Notes: generated by a model from the letters alone, not told the origin. A DNA stretch of 64,000 bases from Terrirubrum flagellatum (GCF_022059845.1 NZ_CP091851.1:4154001-4218000); one strand, 5' to 3'; counted from the stretch's first letter, positions 18,207 through 27,549 are shown. Translations and numbers: made by a program.

Positions 18207-19415
18207 TTAAATTCCAAGATTTGCACGCACACGGCCGGTATAAGTTTGAGCGCTGAAGGCGCCTTGAGCGAACTGCGCCGCTTCCTCTCCCAGACGCCGC
18301 CGCAAATCCGGCTCGTCGCGAAGTCTCTTCATGGCGCGTGCCGCGGCCGCTACATCCGCTTCCGCCCACATCATATCCGGATGCTGGTAGGTGCCCTGCG
18401 GATCGAACGCCGGCTTCAACTCAAAGGGCACCGGCGCGCCAACGCGCTCATTCAGGAAGTCGACATTTCCCGACCAGTTGGTCGCGATGACAGGCAAGCC
18501 ATGCAGCATCGCTTCCGCCAGATTCAGTCCGAACCCCTCCGCACGATGGAGCGAAATGAAGACGTCCGCCTCTTCGTACAGCAACTGCAGGGCCTTGCGA
18601 TCTATCACCGCGTCGATGACGTTGATGTTCGAGCATCCCGCTATGGCCACCTCGAGCTCTTTCGCGCCCTGTGGGAACGCGGCCAGATTCGACGCCTTGA
18701 CTGTCAAGCGCGCATTTTCATCGCCGCCAAACGCCGCCCGAAAGGCCTTCACCGCCGCAACAGGGTTTTTCCGAACGAAGCTCGAAGCCGCGTTGAAAAT
18801 GGTGAGCGCGTTGAACCTCTGTTCGCTGGACGCGCGCCGACGCGCGATAGGGGTCGCGCCGGACGCCGCGATAGGATGGGGCATGATGTTAATCGCGCGG
18901 CCCCCTGCGAGCGGCTGAATGGCGTCCGCCACGAAACGGCTTGGAACCCAAATTTCATGCACGAAAGGAATGCCGTTTCGCCATTCAGCGGGAACGTGAG
19001 GTAACTCCCAGGCCCAATAGCCGATCACGAATCTGTTGCGTGCGTGGCGCCCGAGCTTCGCCATAACCAAAGGCATGAAGGGCGCATTGACGTGAACCAG
19101 CAACGTCGCCTGACCATCCCAGGATCGCCCGTCCCGCCATTCAAAGCCGGGAAAGTCGCTGGCTTGCATCAATGTCGACGTGACGTCGATGGCGCGAACG
19201 TCGAACCCTGACGACTTGAGCGCGTCATGGGAAAGTCGAGCCGATTCGCCGAGGCCCGAAGCTGTCCGCAGGGGGCCCACCACAATCAGCGGCTGCGCCG
19301 GCCTCGCCGCCGGAGAGCGGCGCGGCGCAGCTATCATGCTGGACGCAAAAAGAGCTCTCCGGCGAAGCTTGTAAGGCAGTCGGCGCCATACATGACGATG
19401 GAGAAATTCTTTCAT
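18207..19415 (-). CDS. GT4-family glycosyltransferase
   Basis: 402 residues, GT-B fold. It begins with a basic stretch, then PLIVVGPLRTASGLGESARLS, the glycine-rich N-terminal acceptor loop, and has VWVPSRFVADAI-like and FNAASSFVRKNPVAAVKAF segments. The C-terminal donor motif is VFISLHRAEGFGLNLAEAML with the GT4 E-X7-E arrangement, followed by GLPVIATNWSGN. It probably adds a hexose to the polysaccharide repeat in the cytoplasm. It is convergent with the GT39-like gene. Its first codons overlap the end of an IS110 transposase remnant, so the N-terminus may have been shaped by that insertion. Confidence 0.85.
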   Translation of the reverse strand: MKEFLHRHVWRRLPYKLRRRALFASSMIAAPRRSPAARPAQPLIVVGPLRTASGLGESARLSHDALKSSGFDVRAIDVTSTLMQASDFPGFEWRDGRSWDGQATLLVHVNAPFMPLVMAKLGRHARNRFVIGYWAWELPHVPAEWRNGIPFVHEIWVPSRFVADAIQPLAGGRAINIMPHPIAASGATPIARRRASSEQRFNALTIFNAASSFVRKNPVAAVKAFRAAFGGDENARLTVKASNLAAFPQGAKELEVAIAGCSNINVIDAVIDRKALQLLYEEADVFISLHRAEGFGLNLAEAMLHGLPVIATNWSGNVDFLNERVGAPVPFELKPAFDPQGTYQHPDMMWAEADVAAAARAMKRLRDEPDLRRRLGEEAAQFAQGAFSAQTYTGRVRANLGI

Positions 19416-19594
19416 GCGTAACGGCTCAGGCTCCAGTTAGACCCATCTTGGATAACCCAGCTTCGAAGGCGGCCGTCATGTGCGCAAGGGAGCCGGAATT
19501 TGTCAAAGCTCCTTGCGAAAGCGCCAGCGCCATCGAAAATGCTTGTAAATCTCTTTGAGACATCGATTCCGGCGAAGCAAGGATGTATCTTCAT
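19412..19594 (-). pseudogene. IS110-family transposase remnant (N-terminus)
   Basis: About 60 residues starting MKIHPCFAGIDVSKRF followed by IFDGAGA and HDGRLRS. The FAGIDVSK signature carries the first Asp of the DEDD catalytic tetrad of IS110 transposases, and the later piece also matches their N-terminal region. The frame stops after about 60 residues where a full protein has over 300, with no trace of the rest. It lies between two glycosyltransferase genes and ends across the start codon of one of them. Confidence 0.6.
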
Positions 19595-19783
19595 GGAGCG
19601 TCTCCGCACCATGTGGCCGGGACTCAGCAATCGGTGTCGAGGATCTGGTTTGGACGTCTGAAACGCGGGCGGGGTTGCGCCTGATAGCAATGCCAAAAGC
19701 AGGGACTCAACAATCTTTCTCCCACGCCGTCTTGATCGCACAATCGCCATACGCAAAGGCTCAGCTCATTGCAGAATGACATC

Positions 19784-20899
19784 ATGCGTCCGCCCGAGAG
19801 GCTGATGCTTCTTTATTGGGGCCGGCGCGGGCCGATTACCGACCTCGCGCTCTCTTTGGCTCGCGCGGCCAGCGAGAGCCGGAATCAACAGGTTACGATC
19901 TCCATTTCCCGGCAGAACGAATCGCTAGACGCGTTCGCAAAGATCGACGGGCGTCTGTTTCCGGTCGCCACATTCGCGTCCGGCTTGGGCGCTGTGACAA
20001 GCGCTTGGCGCATCCCCGGCCTGCGCAGGAGCCTCGCGCGCTATATCAGGGAGCAGCAGATCGAGTCAGTCGTGACGCTTATGCCTCACATATGGGGGCC
20101 CTTCATCGCGCCGGTGGTCCGATACGCTGGCGCGCAGTACGCCACTATTGTCCACGACGCTGACGCTCACCCCGGCGATGCGACCGGCCTCGTCACACGC
20201 TGGTTGCTGCGAGACGCCGAAGAGGCCGATCCGGTGATTACGTTGTCCAGAAATGTGCGAAGTCGCCTTGTAGCGGCTCATCCGAGGCTTGCGCCACGTA
20301 TCGAAACGCTATTTCACCCTGATCTTGATTTTAATGGGCCGACGCATATGCCCGCTCCCAAGCCGGGCGAACCATTCCGTTTGCTGTTTCTCGGCCGCAT
20401 CCTTCCCTACAAGGGATTGCCATTGCTCGTTGAAGCTGTCGAACGCTTGCGGGAAGAGGGTTTGACGATCCAGCTGGGCGTCCATGGCGAAGGGCCTATC
20501 GGGCCGTTGCATGCGCGGCTCGTCGCGCTGAACGCAGAGGTCCGCAATCGCTGGCTGACGCGCGCCGAAATCGCCGAGACGCTCTCGCGCTATCATGCGG
20601 TCGCGCTCTCCCATGTCGAAGCGAGCCAGTCCGGCGTCGCGATGGCGGCGCTCGGCGGCGGTCTTCCCGTGGTGGCGACGCCGGTCGGCGGCCTGCCTGA
20701 ACAGATCGAGCCTGGCGTCACCGGCGTGCTCGCCGAAGCGGCGACGCCTGAGGCTTTCGCGGCCGCGCTGAAGAAACTCGCGCTCGATCTCGATAGTTAT
20801 GCGCGGATGCGGACAGCGATCGTCTCCTTACGCGCCGAGCGATCTCCGGCGCGTTTCCTGGCCGAACTGACGGCGATCCTTGCAAGAACACGGCGTTGA
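19784..20899 (+). CDS. GT4-family glycosyltransferase
   Basis: About 371 residues, GT-B fold. Markers are FRLLFLGRILPYKGLPLLVEAVE (start of the donor domain), LGVHGEGP, and the donor-binding region ALSHVEASQSGVAMAALGGGLPVVATPVGGLPEQI, typical of GT4 enzymes, although the first Glu of the usual E-X7-E lies in a divergent HVEASQSG context. The ATG at 19784 is chosen; an upstream in-frame TTG at 19769 would add five residues. It follows the IS110 scar and is read away from the other GT4 gene. Probably another transferase of the surface polysaccharide; donor and linkage unknown. Confidence 0.8.
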   Translation: MRPPERLMLLYWGRRGPITDLALSLARAASESRNQQVTISISRQNESLDAFAKIDGRLFPVATFASGLGAVTSAWRIPGLRRSLARYIREQQIESVVTLMPHIWGPFIAPVVRYAGAQYATIVHDADAHPGDATGLVTRWLLRDAEEADPVITLSRNVRSRLVAAHPRLAPRIETLFHPDLDFNGPTHMPAPKPGEPFRLLFLGRILPYKGLPLLVEAVERLREEGLTIQLGVHGEGPIGPLHARLVALNAEVRNRWLTRAEIAETLSRYHAVALSHVEASQSGVAMAALGGGLPVVATPVGGLPEQIEPGVTGVLAEAATPEAFAAALKKLALDLDSYARMRTAIVSLRAERSPARFLAELTAILARTRR

Positions 20900-20995
20900 A
20901 ATTTTGTTTTCATTATAGGTGATTGATTCTCTCCCCGGTTGAGCCGGCGCGAAACGGATTGCCGGAGAGCCAAGATCAAGCGATCGATTGATCAT

Positions 20996-21430
20996 TCAAT
21001 CGAGCCAATCTTGAGGAAAGCGCATCGAGCATCTATCCCAATGGTCGTTCACGTCGCCCCACGTCCGCCTGTTCATGCATCTCGACTGATTTGATCGTAT
21101 CCGGCAGCGCGACGAGTTTGTTTCAACCCTCGCAGGCAACGTCGATGATCGCGTCATAGGAGCCGAAGACGCGGTTTGAGAGCGCGCTCTGGCGCGTGCA
21201 TTGTCAGATATTCTCCTGCAGATTCGGTTCGAGCGATCGCGATGGCAAGAAGATCGGCGTGACGTTCGTGGTCGCCCGCAGTTCACTCGTCGTGCGCCGT
21301 CCGGCGCGATCTATCAGGAAAACAGTGTGAGTACTAGGTGCGACCCGGCGCGCAATTTCGTCAATGCGCAGTTGCGTCGCCTTAGCGTCGGCATTCGGCA
21401 ATGAAAGCGCCACGCCCTTGCTCGTTCATG
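20996..21430 (-). pseudogene. IS630-family transposase remnant with in-frame stops
   Basis: Read leftward from about 21430, one frame gives ALSLPNADAKATQLRIDEIA, then FLIDRAGRRTTSEL, SLEPNLQENI, a TGA, SNRVFGSYDAIIDVACEG, a second TGA and NKLVALPDTIKSVEMHE. This follows the C-terminal half of IS630 transposases (LDxAGWHTS, SPELNPxENIW, LSNRVFxSYD, AWNKL). Both stops fall where conserved Trp codons (TGG) are expected. The N-terminal half is missing or shifted out of frame. The 850-bp gap between glycosyltransferase and FkbM genes holds no other gene that I can see. Confidence 0.72.
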
Positions 21431-21750
21431 CTTCACACGAGTTGTTACCGCAACGGCTCTGAGCAATTTCGGATTGCTCACCCGAACAACGTGAATGGCG
21501 GCGCAAATACGATCTTTGGTTTCGGCACGGGCTCTGCCGCGGGGGGGTGTCAGAAATGGCTGCGCCGCCATTCCGCTGGCGCGTGGCTCACAAAAGGCAA
21601 ATCTTGTTTGCCGGCGCACGACGAGGTGGGAACTACCGATATGGACAGCTCCGATTTTGCACGCTTCTCGTAGGCCGAGTCTCACAGGTCGAGCTATAAT
21701 TGATTTTGGATTCTAGGCTTGCTAGGCCTCGTCTTTCTTTGAGGCTGGCG

Positions 21751-22539
21751 ATGTTTAGAAATTTGGCACGGAACGCCGTTCTTCGGATCTTTCATCCAAG
21801 AATAGCACATCGGATTAATGTATTTAAGAATATCAACATTTCGCGGCTCGAGCGCGAAATGGATTTCGTTCGCTTGGCTCATAGAAGCGATGATGAAGGT
21901 ACAGCAATCGATGTAGGGGCCAATCTCGGGCTTTATTGCGAATTGCTCGCGCCGTTATTCAAGCGCGTCATCGCTTTTGAGCCGCAACCAGATTTGGCGA
22001 AGTATCTTAAGCGAGTGCTGCCAAAAAACGTCGAAGTTCATCAGTTGGCGCTGTCGAATGCGATCGGGGAAGCGGATATCCATATCCCAAAACTAAGAGG
22101 TGGCAGAAGCGCATTCTGGAATATGGATGCGATGGCGTCGTTAATCCCTGCGGTGGTGAGCGGCTATGGAGGCCATGTTCACACGGTAAAGGTCAAGACA
22201 GCGACATTGGACGATATGACCGCCGATGTCGATCGGATTGACTTTGTTAAAATCGATGTCGAAGGGCATGAAAACGCGGTTCTTGACGGAGCCGCCAAGA
22301 CGATCGATCGACATAAACCAGTTATGTTGATTGAGATTGAAAAGAGACACAATGCTCAGGCGCAGGCTGCGTTCAAAATTCTTGAAGAGCGGGGATACAT
22401 CAGCTTTGAGGTGAGCGGCTCGAAAATGGAGCCCGCGATAGCCGCCCACTTGGATCGCCAGATTTCTGATCCCGCATATAGAAGCAATTACTTCTTCATC
22501 CATCAAGACGATAGCAGGCTGATGCGCTTCAGGCCATAG
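21751..22539 (+). CDS. FkbM-family SAM-dependent methyltransferase
   Basis: 262 residues. It has the SAM-binding motif AIDVGANLGLYCELLAP, the acidic loop FEPQPDLAKYL, and KIDVEGHENAVLDGA followed by MLIEIEKRH, the core FkbM pattern. The start at 21751 has GAGG 10 bp upstream and begins MFRNLARNAV; the frame extends 17 residues further back. FkbM enzymes O-methylate sugars or other hydroxyls, so this probably decorates the polysaccharide. By eye the gene is less GC-rich than the rest of the window, hinting at separate acquisition. It is the last gene of the polysaccharide region and convergent with the ABC exporter. Confidence 0.85.
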   Translation: MFRNLARNAVLRIFHPRIAHRINVFKNINISRLEREMDFVRLAHRSDDEGTAIDVGANLGLYCELLAPLFKRVIAFEPQPDLAKYLKRVLPKNVEVHQLALSNAIGEADIHIPKLRGGRSAFWNMDAMASLIPAVVSGYGGHVHTVKVKTATLDDMTADVDRIDFVKIDVEGHENAVLDGAAKTIDRHKPVMLIEIEKRHNAQAQAAFKILEERGYISFEVSGSKMEPAIAAHLDRQISDPAYRSNYFFIHQDDSRLMRFRP

Positions 22540-22597
22540 CGCGAGGTAAATTGACCTTGTGCGCCCCTGAACTCCGCTATTCGACGCCGGCTGTCCG

Positions 22598-24046
22598 TTA
22601 CGCGACCGCCGCCAATCCCGCCGCGGCGGCGATCGAGATCGAGACGAGGGCCTCCGCGAACGTCGCGATGCGCGACGAGGTCTGGCGGCGCCGGAAGTTG
22701 GAGCGTTTCGCCTGCGCCTTGAAGACCATCTGCACGGTTGTCGCGCCCGCGGCGGCGAGCGCCGAACCGCCCAGCGTCACCAGCGCCACCCAGGGCGAAA
22801 CGAAGGCGATCGCGGCGGCGAAGGGGGCAACCGGCGCTGCGACCGCGGCCATCACGGCCTCGATCTTGGCGCGGAGCGCCACGCCGGCCGGAACGGGCGC
22901 GGTGGCGATGAGGTCGGGCGCGTCCTCACCTGAAATCGCGAGCCAGGCGAGGCCGCCCGCGAGCTGGCCCGCCGCCATGACCAGCACCGGGGCCAGAATC
23001 TGGACGCCTCTGCCTTCGCCGCCGAAATTCCGCCAGAGCAGCAATGCAGGCGGCGCGAGATAGAGAAGCTGCATCAAGGTCTGGGACAAGAGCCAGGGAT
23101 CGCGCGCCAGGAGCCGCCACTCCTTGCGCCTCAGCGTGGCCGCCACAGAGGTCTCCCACCATGTGATTTCGCCACCGCGCGCCGTCTCTCCGGCCCTCGA
23201 CGCCCCGGCCGCGGCGAGCGCATTCAGCGCGAAGCCGTCCGCGGTCGCAGCCACTGTGGCAACGAAGAGCGCGACAGCGATCGCCGCCATGATGATGAGA
23301 CCCGGCGCATCGCCCATGGCCGCCAAGGCCGGCCGCCAGATCCAGCTATCGACCTCGGGAGAGGCTGCGACCCATTCCGCCGACTGGAACACCGCGACCC
23401 GCGACATGTCGCCGTATGACAGGATTGCAACGGCCTGCACCCCGATCACGAAGCCCGCGCCGACGACAGCCGCCACGATCTGCGACGCGAACCGCGTGCG
23501 TTTCGCACCAAGCAGTCCGAACAATAACGCCACACTGCCGATCGCCGCCGTTGCGGCGAGCATGCCCATTGCGGCGAGCACGCCGTACGCGGCGAGGAAT
23601 CGCGCGCCGCCGAGCGCGGCCGCGACATTGATGAAGGGGCCGGCCACCAGCATCGCCATGACCGTCGTCGTCAGCGCGATGGCGGCGAAGCGGGTTGCGA
23701 AGATCGATCGCCCCGAGGCCGGCGAAGACAGGAGGAGATCAAGATCGGCGCGCGCGTAGAAGGCGCGCGTCACCGATTCCATCGCCTGCGACAGCATCAG
23801 CGCCCATATCAAAAAGCCGCAGCCGGTCAGCATCAGCAACGAGGATTTAGCCGGCCTGAGCTCGCCAAGATGCGGCGAGAGAACGGCATAGGCGACGCCG
23901 TGCAGCAGAATCACAAAGACTATGATGAGCACGGCCGCGAAGGATTTCCGCCCGCGCCGTCCGCCCTGCATCATCGCAAGCCAGTCGCGCCAGGCGAGCC
24001 GCGCCTCGTGGCGCGCGAACCACGGAATTGTCGCGGCTCGGATCAT
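22598..24046 (-). CDS. ABC-2-type transporter permease
   Basis: 482 residues, almost all hydrophobic: about 10-12 membrane segments rich in Ala/Val/Leu, with a polar N-terminus (RHEARLAWRDWLAMMQGG) and loops such as RRKEWRLLARDPWLLSQTL in the middle. This layout fits a large ABC exporter membrane subunit. Its ATG overlaps the TGA of the ATPase gene by 4 bp, showing translational coupling. No substrate can be assigned. It lies just outside the polysaccharide locus, so glycan or lipid export is possible but unproven. Confidence 0.75.
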   Translation of the reverse strand: MIRAATIPWFARHEARLAWRDWLAMMQGGRRGRKSFAAVLIIVFVILLHGVAYAVLSPHLGELRPAKSSLLMLTGCGFLIWALMLSQAMESVTRAFYARADLDLLLSSPASGRSIFATRFAAIALTTTVMAMLVAGPFINVAAALGGARFLAAYGVLAAMGMLAATAAIGSVALLFGLLGAKRTRFASQIVAAVVGAGFVIGVQAVAILSYGDMSRVAVFQSAEWVAASPEVDSWIWRPALAAMGDAPGLIIMAAIAVALFVATVAATADGFALNALAAAGASRAGETARGGEITWWETSVAATLRRKEWRLLARDPWLLSQTLMQLLYLAPPALLLWRNFGGEGRGVQILAPVLVMAAGQLAGGLAWLAISGEDAPDLIATAPVPAGVALRAKIEAVMAAVAAPVAPFAAAIAFVSPWVALVTLGGSALAAAGATTVQMVFKAQAKRSNFRRRQTSSRIATFAEALVSISIAAAAGLAAVA

Positions 24047-24783
24047 GCAGCGAGCGCCTCGTCTTCCACAAGATCGAGGAATATCTGCTCAAGGCTCGCC
24101 GCGCCGGCGCCGGCCCGCGCCCGCAATTGCGCAAGCGTCCCCTCGGCGATCAGCCGGCCGGCGACGATGATGCCGATGCGCTCGGCCATGCGCTCGGCGA
24201 CCTCCAGAATATGCGTGGTCATGATGACCGTGCATCCTCGAGCGACACGCGCGCGCAGCACATCCTTCACCAGTCGCGCCGAGCCGGCGTCGAGACCTGT
24301 CAACGGCTCATCGAGCACGATCAGGCGCGGGTCGTGAACCAGCGCGCCGGCCAACGCCACCTTCTGACGCATGCCTTTCGAGAAGCCTTCACAGCGCTGA
24401 TGAGCGTGGGGACCGAGCCCGAGAACGTCGATCAGCTCGCGCGCATTGCGGGTCGCGGTGGCGGCGCCGACCTGCCAGAGGCCGGCGACGAATTCGAGAT
24501 ATTCGACGGGCGTCAGCTTGTCATAGATCATCGGCTCGTCGGAGACCCAGGCGGTCATGCGCTTCGCTTCGACAGGGTTGCGCAGCGCGTCGACGCCGAA
24601 GATCGAGATGGCGCCGGCGTCCGGCTGGAGCAGCCCGCAGACCATCCTGAGCGTGGTCGTCTTGCCTGCGCCATTCGGGCCGAGGAGCGCGTAGAATTCG
24701 CCGGCGCGCACGGCGAGATCGAGCCCGTTCACGGCGGGCTCGCGGAAGCTTTTCATGAGATTGCGGGCGTTGAGGGCGTCCAT
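24043..24783 (-). CDS. ABC transporter ATP-binding protein
   Basis: 246 residues with a complete ATPase domain: Walker A LLGPNGAGKTTTLRM near residue 35, signature FSKGMRQKVALAGAL, Walker B RLIVLDEPLTGLD and the switch His in MTTHILEVAERMAERI. It resembles the CcmA/NatA/DRR group that partners ABC-2 permeases. The start MDALNARNLMKSF at 24783 has GGGAG upstream and replaces a longer frame from 24882 that would overlap the divergent oxidase gene. It is coupled to the permease gene by an ATGA overlap. Confidence 0.9.
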   Translation of the reverse strand: MDALNARNLMKSFREPAVNGLDLAVRAGEFYALLGPNGAGKTTTLRMVCGLLQPDAGAISIFGVDALRNPVEAKRMTAWVSDEPMIYDKLTPVEYLEFVAGLWQVGAATATRNARELIDVLGLGPHAHQRCEGFSKGMRQKVALAGALVHDPRLIVLDEPLTGLDAGSARLVKDVLRARVARGCTVIMTTHILEVAERMAERIGIIVAGRLIAEGTLAQLRARAGAGAASLEQIFLDLVEDEALAA

Positions 24784-24942
24784 GCCGAGGCGGCTCCCGA
24801 CGGCGCCGGCGGCGGCGACCCGGGCGGAACCTATCGATGAGGGGTTGAAGCCCGGTGAATCGCGGCGCACAGAACGATGCATCCTTCCGCGCGCCCGACC
24901 AGGCCCGCCCTGCCCTCACCGCAGATTGAACAGGAGCCTGAC

Positions 24943-26178
24943 GTGACCGGTCGCGTGATTGTCCTTGGAGCCGGCATGGTCGGCGTTTCGACCGGTCTTG
25001 CGCTGCTGCGCCGCGGCTTTTCCGTCACCATCCTCGATCGTCGCGAGCCCGGGAGCGAGACCTCGTACGGTAATGCCGGGATCCTCTCGAGCGGATCGAT
25101 GGTTCCGCTCAATGCGCCGTCGCTCTGGGGAAGCCTGCCGCGCTATCTCACCAACCGCCATCCGGCGCTGCGCTACAATCTCGGCTTTCTCGCGTCGCAT
25201 CCGGCATGGCCGCTGCGCTTCCTCGCGCATGCGACCTCAAGCCAGGTCGAGCGGAGCGCCATCGCGCTGCACGGCCTTTTGCAGGCGTCGCTGAAGCTGC
25301 ATCGCTCGCTGATCGTCGAAGCGGGAGCGACGCACCGTCTACGCGAGACGGGATGGCTCAAGCTCTGGCGCAGCGACAATCTCGAAGCTGCAAAGGCCGA
25401 GCAGGCGACGCTGGCGCGCTATGGCGTGCGGTCCGAGATTTTCGACAGGCAAGGCATTTCGGCGCTTGAGCCCGACATCAATCCGATCTTCAGCGTCGGC
25501 CTCCTGCATCAGGACACGGCGTCCGTCGATGCGCCCGGCGCCGTGACCAAGGCCTACGCGGCGCTCTTCGCAAGGGAAGGCGGACGCATCGAAACGACGG
25601 ACATCAAGACGATCTCGCAGGCCGGCGAGGAATGGCGCGTCATCACGAGTTCGGGCGAACACAGCGCGCCGCATCTCGTCGTGGCGCTGGGCCCCTGGTC
25701 GGCGGACATGCTGGCGCAGCTCGGCTATCGTTTTCCGCTCGGTTTCGAGCGCGGCTATCATCGCGAATTTCGCGCGGCGGATGGACGCAAACTCTCGCGG
25801 CCGCTGCATGATGTCGAAGGAGCCTTTGTGCTCACGCCGGTCGAAAACGGCTTCCGCATCACCAGCGGCGTCGAACTCAATGCGCGTGATGCAGCGCCGA
25901 ATTTCAATCAAATCGAGCTGGCTGAAAAAAGCGCCGAAGACATCATGCCTTTCGGCGCGCCGGTTGGCGATGTCTGGCGCGGCGCGCGGCCGACGCTGCC
26001 GGATTCATTGCCGGCGATCGGGCGCGCTCCGCGCCATGACAGATTGTGGGTCGCCTTCGGCCACCAGCATATCGGCTTCACCACGGGACCTGCGACAGGA
26101 GACGCGCTCGCCACTCTGATCGCAGGCGAAAAGCCTTCCTTCGATATTTCGGCCTTCTCGCCGTCTCGTTTCGGCTAG
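24943..26178 (+). CDS. FAD-dependent D-amino-acid dehydrogenase (DadA-like)
   Basis: 411 residues of the DAO/glycine-oxidase family. The FAD dinucleotide motif is at the start (VIVLGAGMVGVSTGLALL, then ILDRREPGSETSYGNAG), and the C-terminal part has RPTLPDSLPAIGRAPRHDRLWVAFGHQHIGF, the signature region of DadA-type proteins. The GTG at 24943 is chosen because AGGAG lies 7 bp before it; an upstream ATG gives a tail unlike the family. It probably oxidises a D-amino or imino acid and passes electrons to the respiratory chain. The gene ends in a clear terminator. Confidence 0.87.
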   Translation: MTGRVIVLGAGMVGVSTGLALLRRGFSVTILDRREPGSETSYGNAGILSSGSMVPLNAPSLWGSLPRYLTNRHPALRYNLGFLASHPAWPLRFLAHATSSQVERSAIALHGLLQASLKLHRSLIVEAGATHRLRETGWLKLWRSDNLEAAKAEQATLARYGVRSEIFDRQGISALEPDINPIFSVGLLHQDTASVDAPGAVTKAYAALFAREGGRIETTDIKTISQAGEEWRVITSSGEHSAPHLVVALGPWSADMLAQLGYRFPLGFERGYHREFRAADGRKLSRPLHDVEGAFVLTPVENGFRITSGVELNARDAAPNFNQIELAEKSAEDIMPFGAPVGDVWRGARPTLPDSLPAIGRAPRHDRLWVAFGHQHIGFTTGPATGDALATLIAGEKPSFDISAFSPSRFG

Positions 26179-26222
26179 AGCGGCGAGCGTTCAAATCGAA
26201 TCGCCGCGCCGCTCTATTTTTT
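26177..26222 (+). terminator. Rho-independent terminator
   Basis: AGAGCGGCG (26177-26185) pairs perfectly with CGCCGCTCT (26207-26215), followed by ATTTTTTG. It overlaps the stop codon of the DadA-like gene and points rightward. Confidence 0.82.
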
Positions 26223-26281
26223 GTTTGTCGCAACGTTTTGCGGAAAACCGGTTCCCGCTTTTCCGCACATTGCTCCAGCTT

Positions 26282-26749
26282 TCAGGCGGCGGATTTTCGC
26301 GGGCGGTTCGCAAAGCTCTGCTGCGGCACGCCGCGATTGAGCGACATGTGCGAATGAACGCACAGCCAGGCGCCGTCGAGCTTGTGGAAGATCATGGTGG
26401 CGCGGCCGGGGCGATCGAACGTCGAGCCGTCCTTTTCGTAGCCCGTGCTCGTCCAGGGAACGATCACCGTCGCAACGCTGCGATCGTCGGAGACGAGAAT
26501 ACGCGCCGCATCGAGATCGAACTGGAAATCGGACGTTTTCGGCCAGACATTGTCCCATTGCGTCGCCATCCACTGATCGAGCCCGGAGATCACGTCGCGA
26601 TGGGTGCCGAAGGCGAGAACATCGGGATGGAACAACGGTCGCGCGGAACCGTAATCGACCTCACGGACATAGCCGGCAAAGACGTCGAGCCAGCGGATGA
26701 ATTCGGCGCGCGTTGCGGAATCGGCTTCGGGAAGAGAACGCATGTCCAT
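26282..26749 (-). CDS. NTF2/SnoaL-like protein
   Basis: About 155 residues with the pattern of the small NTF2 fold: an N-terminal helix, the segment VDYGSARPLFHPDVLAFGT, ISGLDQWMATQWDNVW and a C-terminal sheet with ATMIFHKLDGAWLCVHSHMSLN. Such proteins are isomerases, dehydratases, ketosteroid-type enzymes or binding domains; none can be assigned here. The start MDMRSLPEA at 26749 has a purine-rich ribosome site; the longer frame from 26797 does not. The gene is convergent with the DadA-like gene across the terminator. Confidence 0.75.
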   Translation of the reverse strand: MDMRSLPEADSATRAEFIRWLDVFAGYVREVDYGSARPLFHPDVLAFGTHRDVISGLDQWMATQWDNVWPKTSDFQFDLDAARILVSDDRSVATVIVPWTSTGYEKDGSTFDRPGRATMIFHKLDGAWLCVHSHMSLNRGVPQQSFANRPRKSAA

Positions 26750-26859
26750 GTCTCTGTGAGATCGCGACAGTGAAATGCGACTGAGCCCGCGAGGCAATGC
26801 GTATCGAAAAATCGTCGTGAAAAAGAGGAGGGCGACCTCTCAGGACGCCGCGAACGAAA

Positions 26860-27549
26860 CTATCTGTTCCGCTCGATATAGCACGAGGTGCGTTTTCCGC
26901 CGCGAATGCGCCAGCCGACATGATAGCCCGCCGGCACTTTCAGACCACAGCGCGGACCGCCATCGCCTGCGTCTGACTGAACGTCGCCGCGTTGCGCCAT
27001 GCGGCGAATACTGCGGCGCGGAGGCGCGGGATGATCTGCTTCAACGGCCTTGCTGTCGTCGGCGGATGGCGCCGCGCGATCGGCCATCGGCGCTGCCGGC
27101 TGGGCGTAAGCAAGCACCCCTTCCGGCGCGCGCGACGGAGCCGGCGGGAGGGGAAGGGACCGTTCAAGCGGCTCCTGGCGGGCGGTCGTCACAAGCGGCA
27201 GCGGAGCCGCAACTGGCGCGGCGACCTGCGGCTGAGGAGCCGACGCCGCCGGAAGAGCGATAACGGTCGGCTTGGGCGCCGCGGGCTGAGCCGCAGCGGC
27301 GACCTGTTGCGGCGTCTGGGGCGCGGCGGCGGCCGGAGCGCTCGCGCTGGGAAGGGACGCCAGTGGCGCGGCCGACATCATGGCCTGGGGCTGCAGCGCC
27401 TTGATCGCGGCAAGTCCGGCGACGCCACAGACCAGAACGACCGCGATGCGGATCACGGCGGCCACCGATTGCGGCATGCCGCGTTTAGGCTGGAAGTCCA
27501 GGCTCTTTGCCGTGCGATCGCCTCGCCAAGAGCCTGCCACAGCCAACAT
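26860..27549 (-). CDS. Pro/Ala-rich single-pass membrane protein of unknown function
   Basis: 229 residues. After a basic cytoplasmic N-terminus (SWRGDRTAKSLDFQPKRG) there is one membrane segment at about 28-50 (VAAVIRIAVVLVCGVAGLAA), then a long low-complexity Pro/Ala linker, and a small C-terminal domain with two Cys (GPRCGLKVPAGYHVGWRI and TSCYIERNR) that could form a disulfide in the periplasm. The start at 27549 has GGGGTAAGG just upstream. No family recognised. The architecture resembles an anchored periplasmic protein with a wall-spanning linker. Confidence 0.6.
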   Translation of the reverse strand: MLAVAGSWRGDRTAKSLDFQPKRGMPQSVAAVIRIAVVLVCGVAGLAAIKALQPQAMMSAAPLASLPSASAPAAAAPQTPQQVAAAAQPAAPKPTVIALPAASAPQPQVAAPVAAPLPLVTTARQEPLERSLPLPPAPSRAPEGVLAYAQPAAPMADRAAPSADDSKAVEADHPAPPRRSIRRMAQRGDVQSDAGDGGPRCGLKVPAGYHVGWRIRGGKRTSCYIERNR

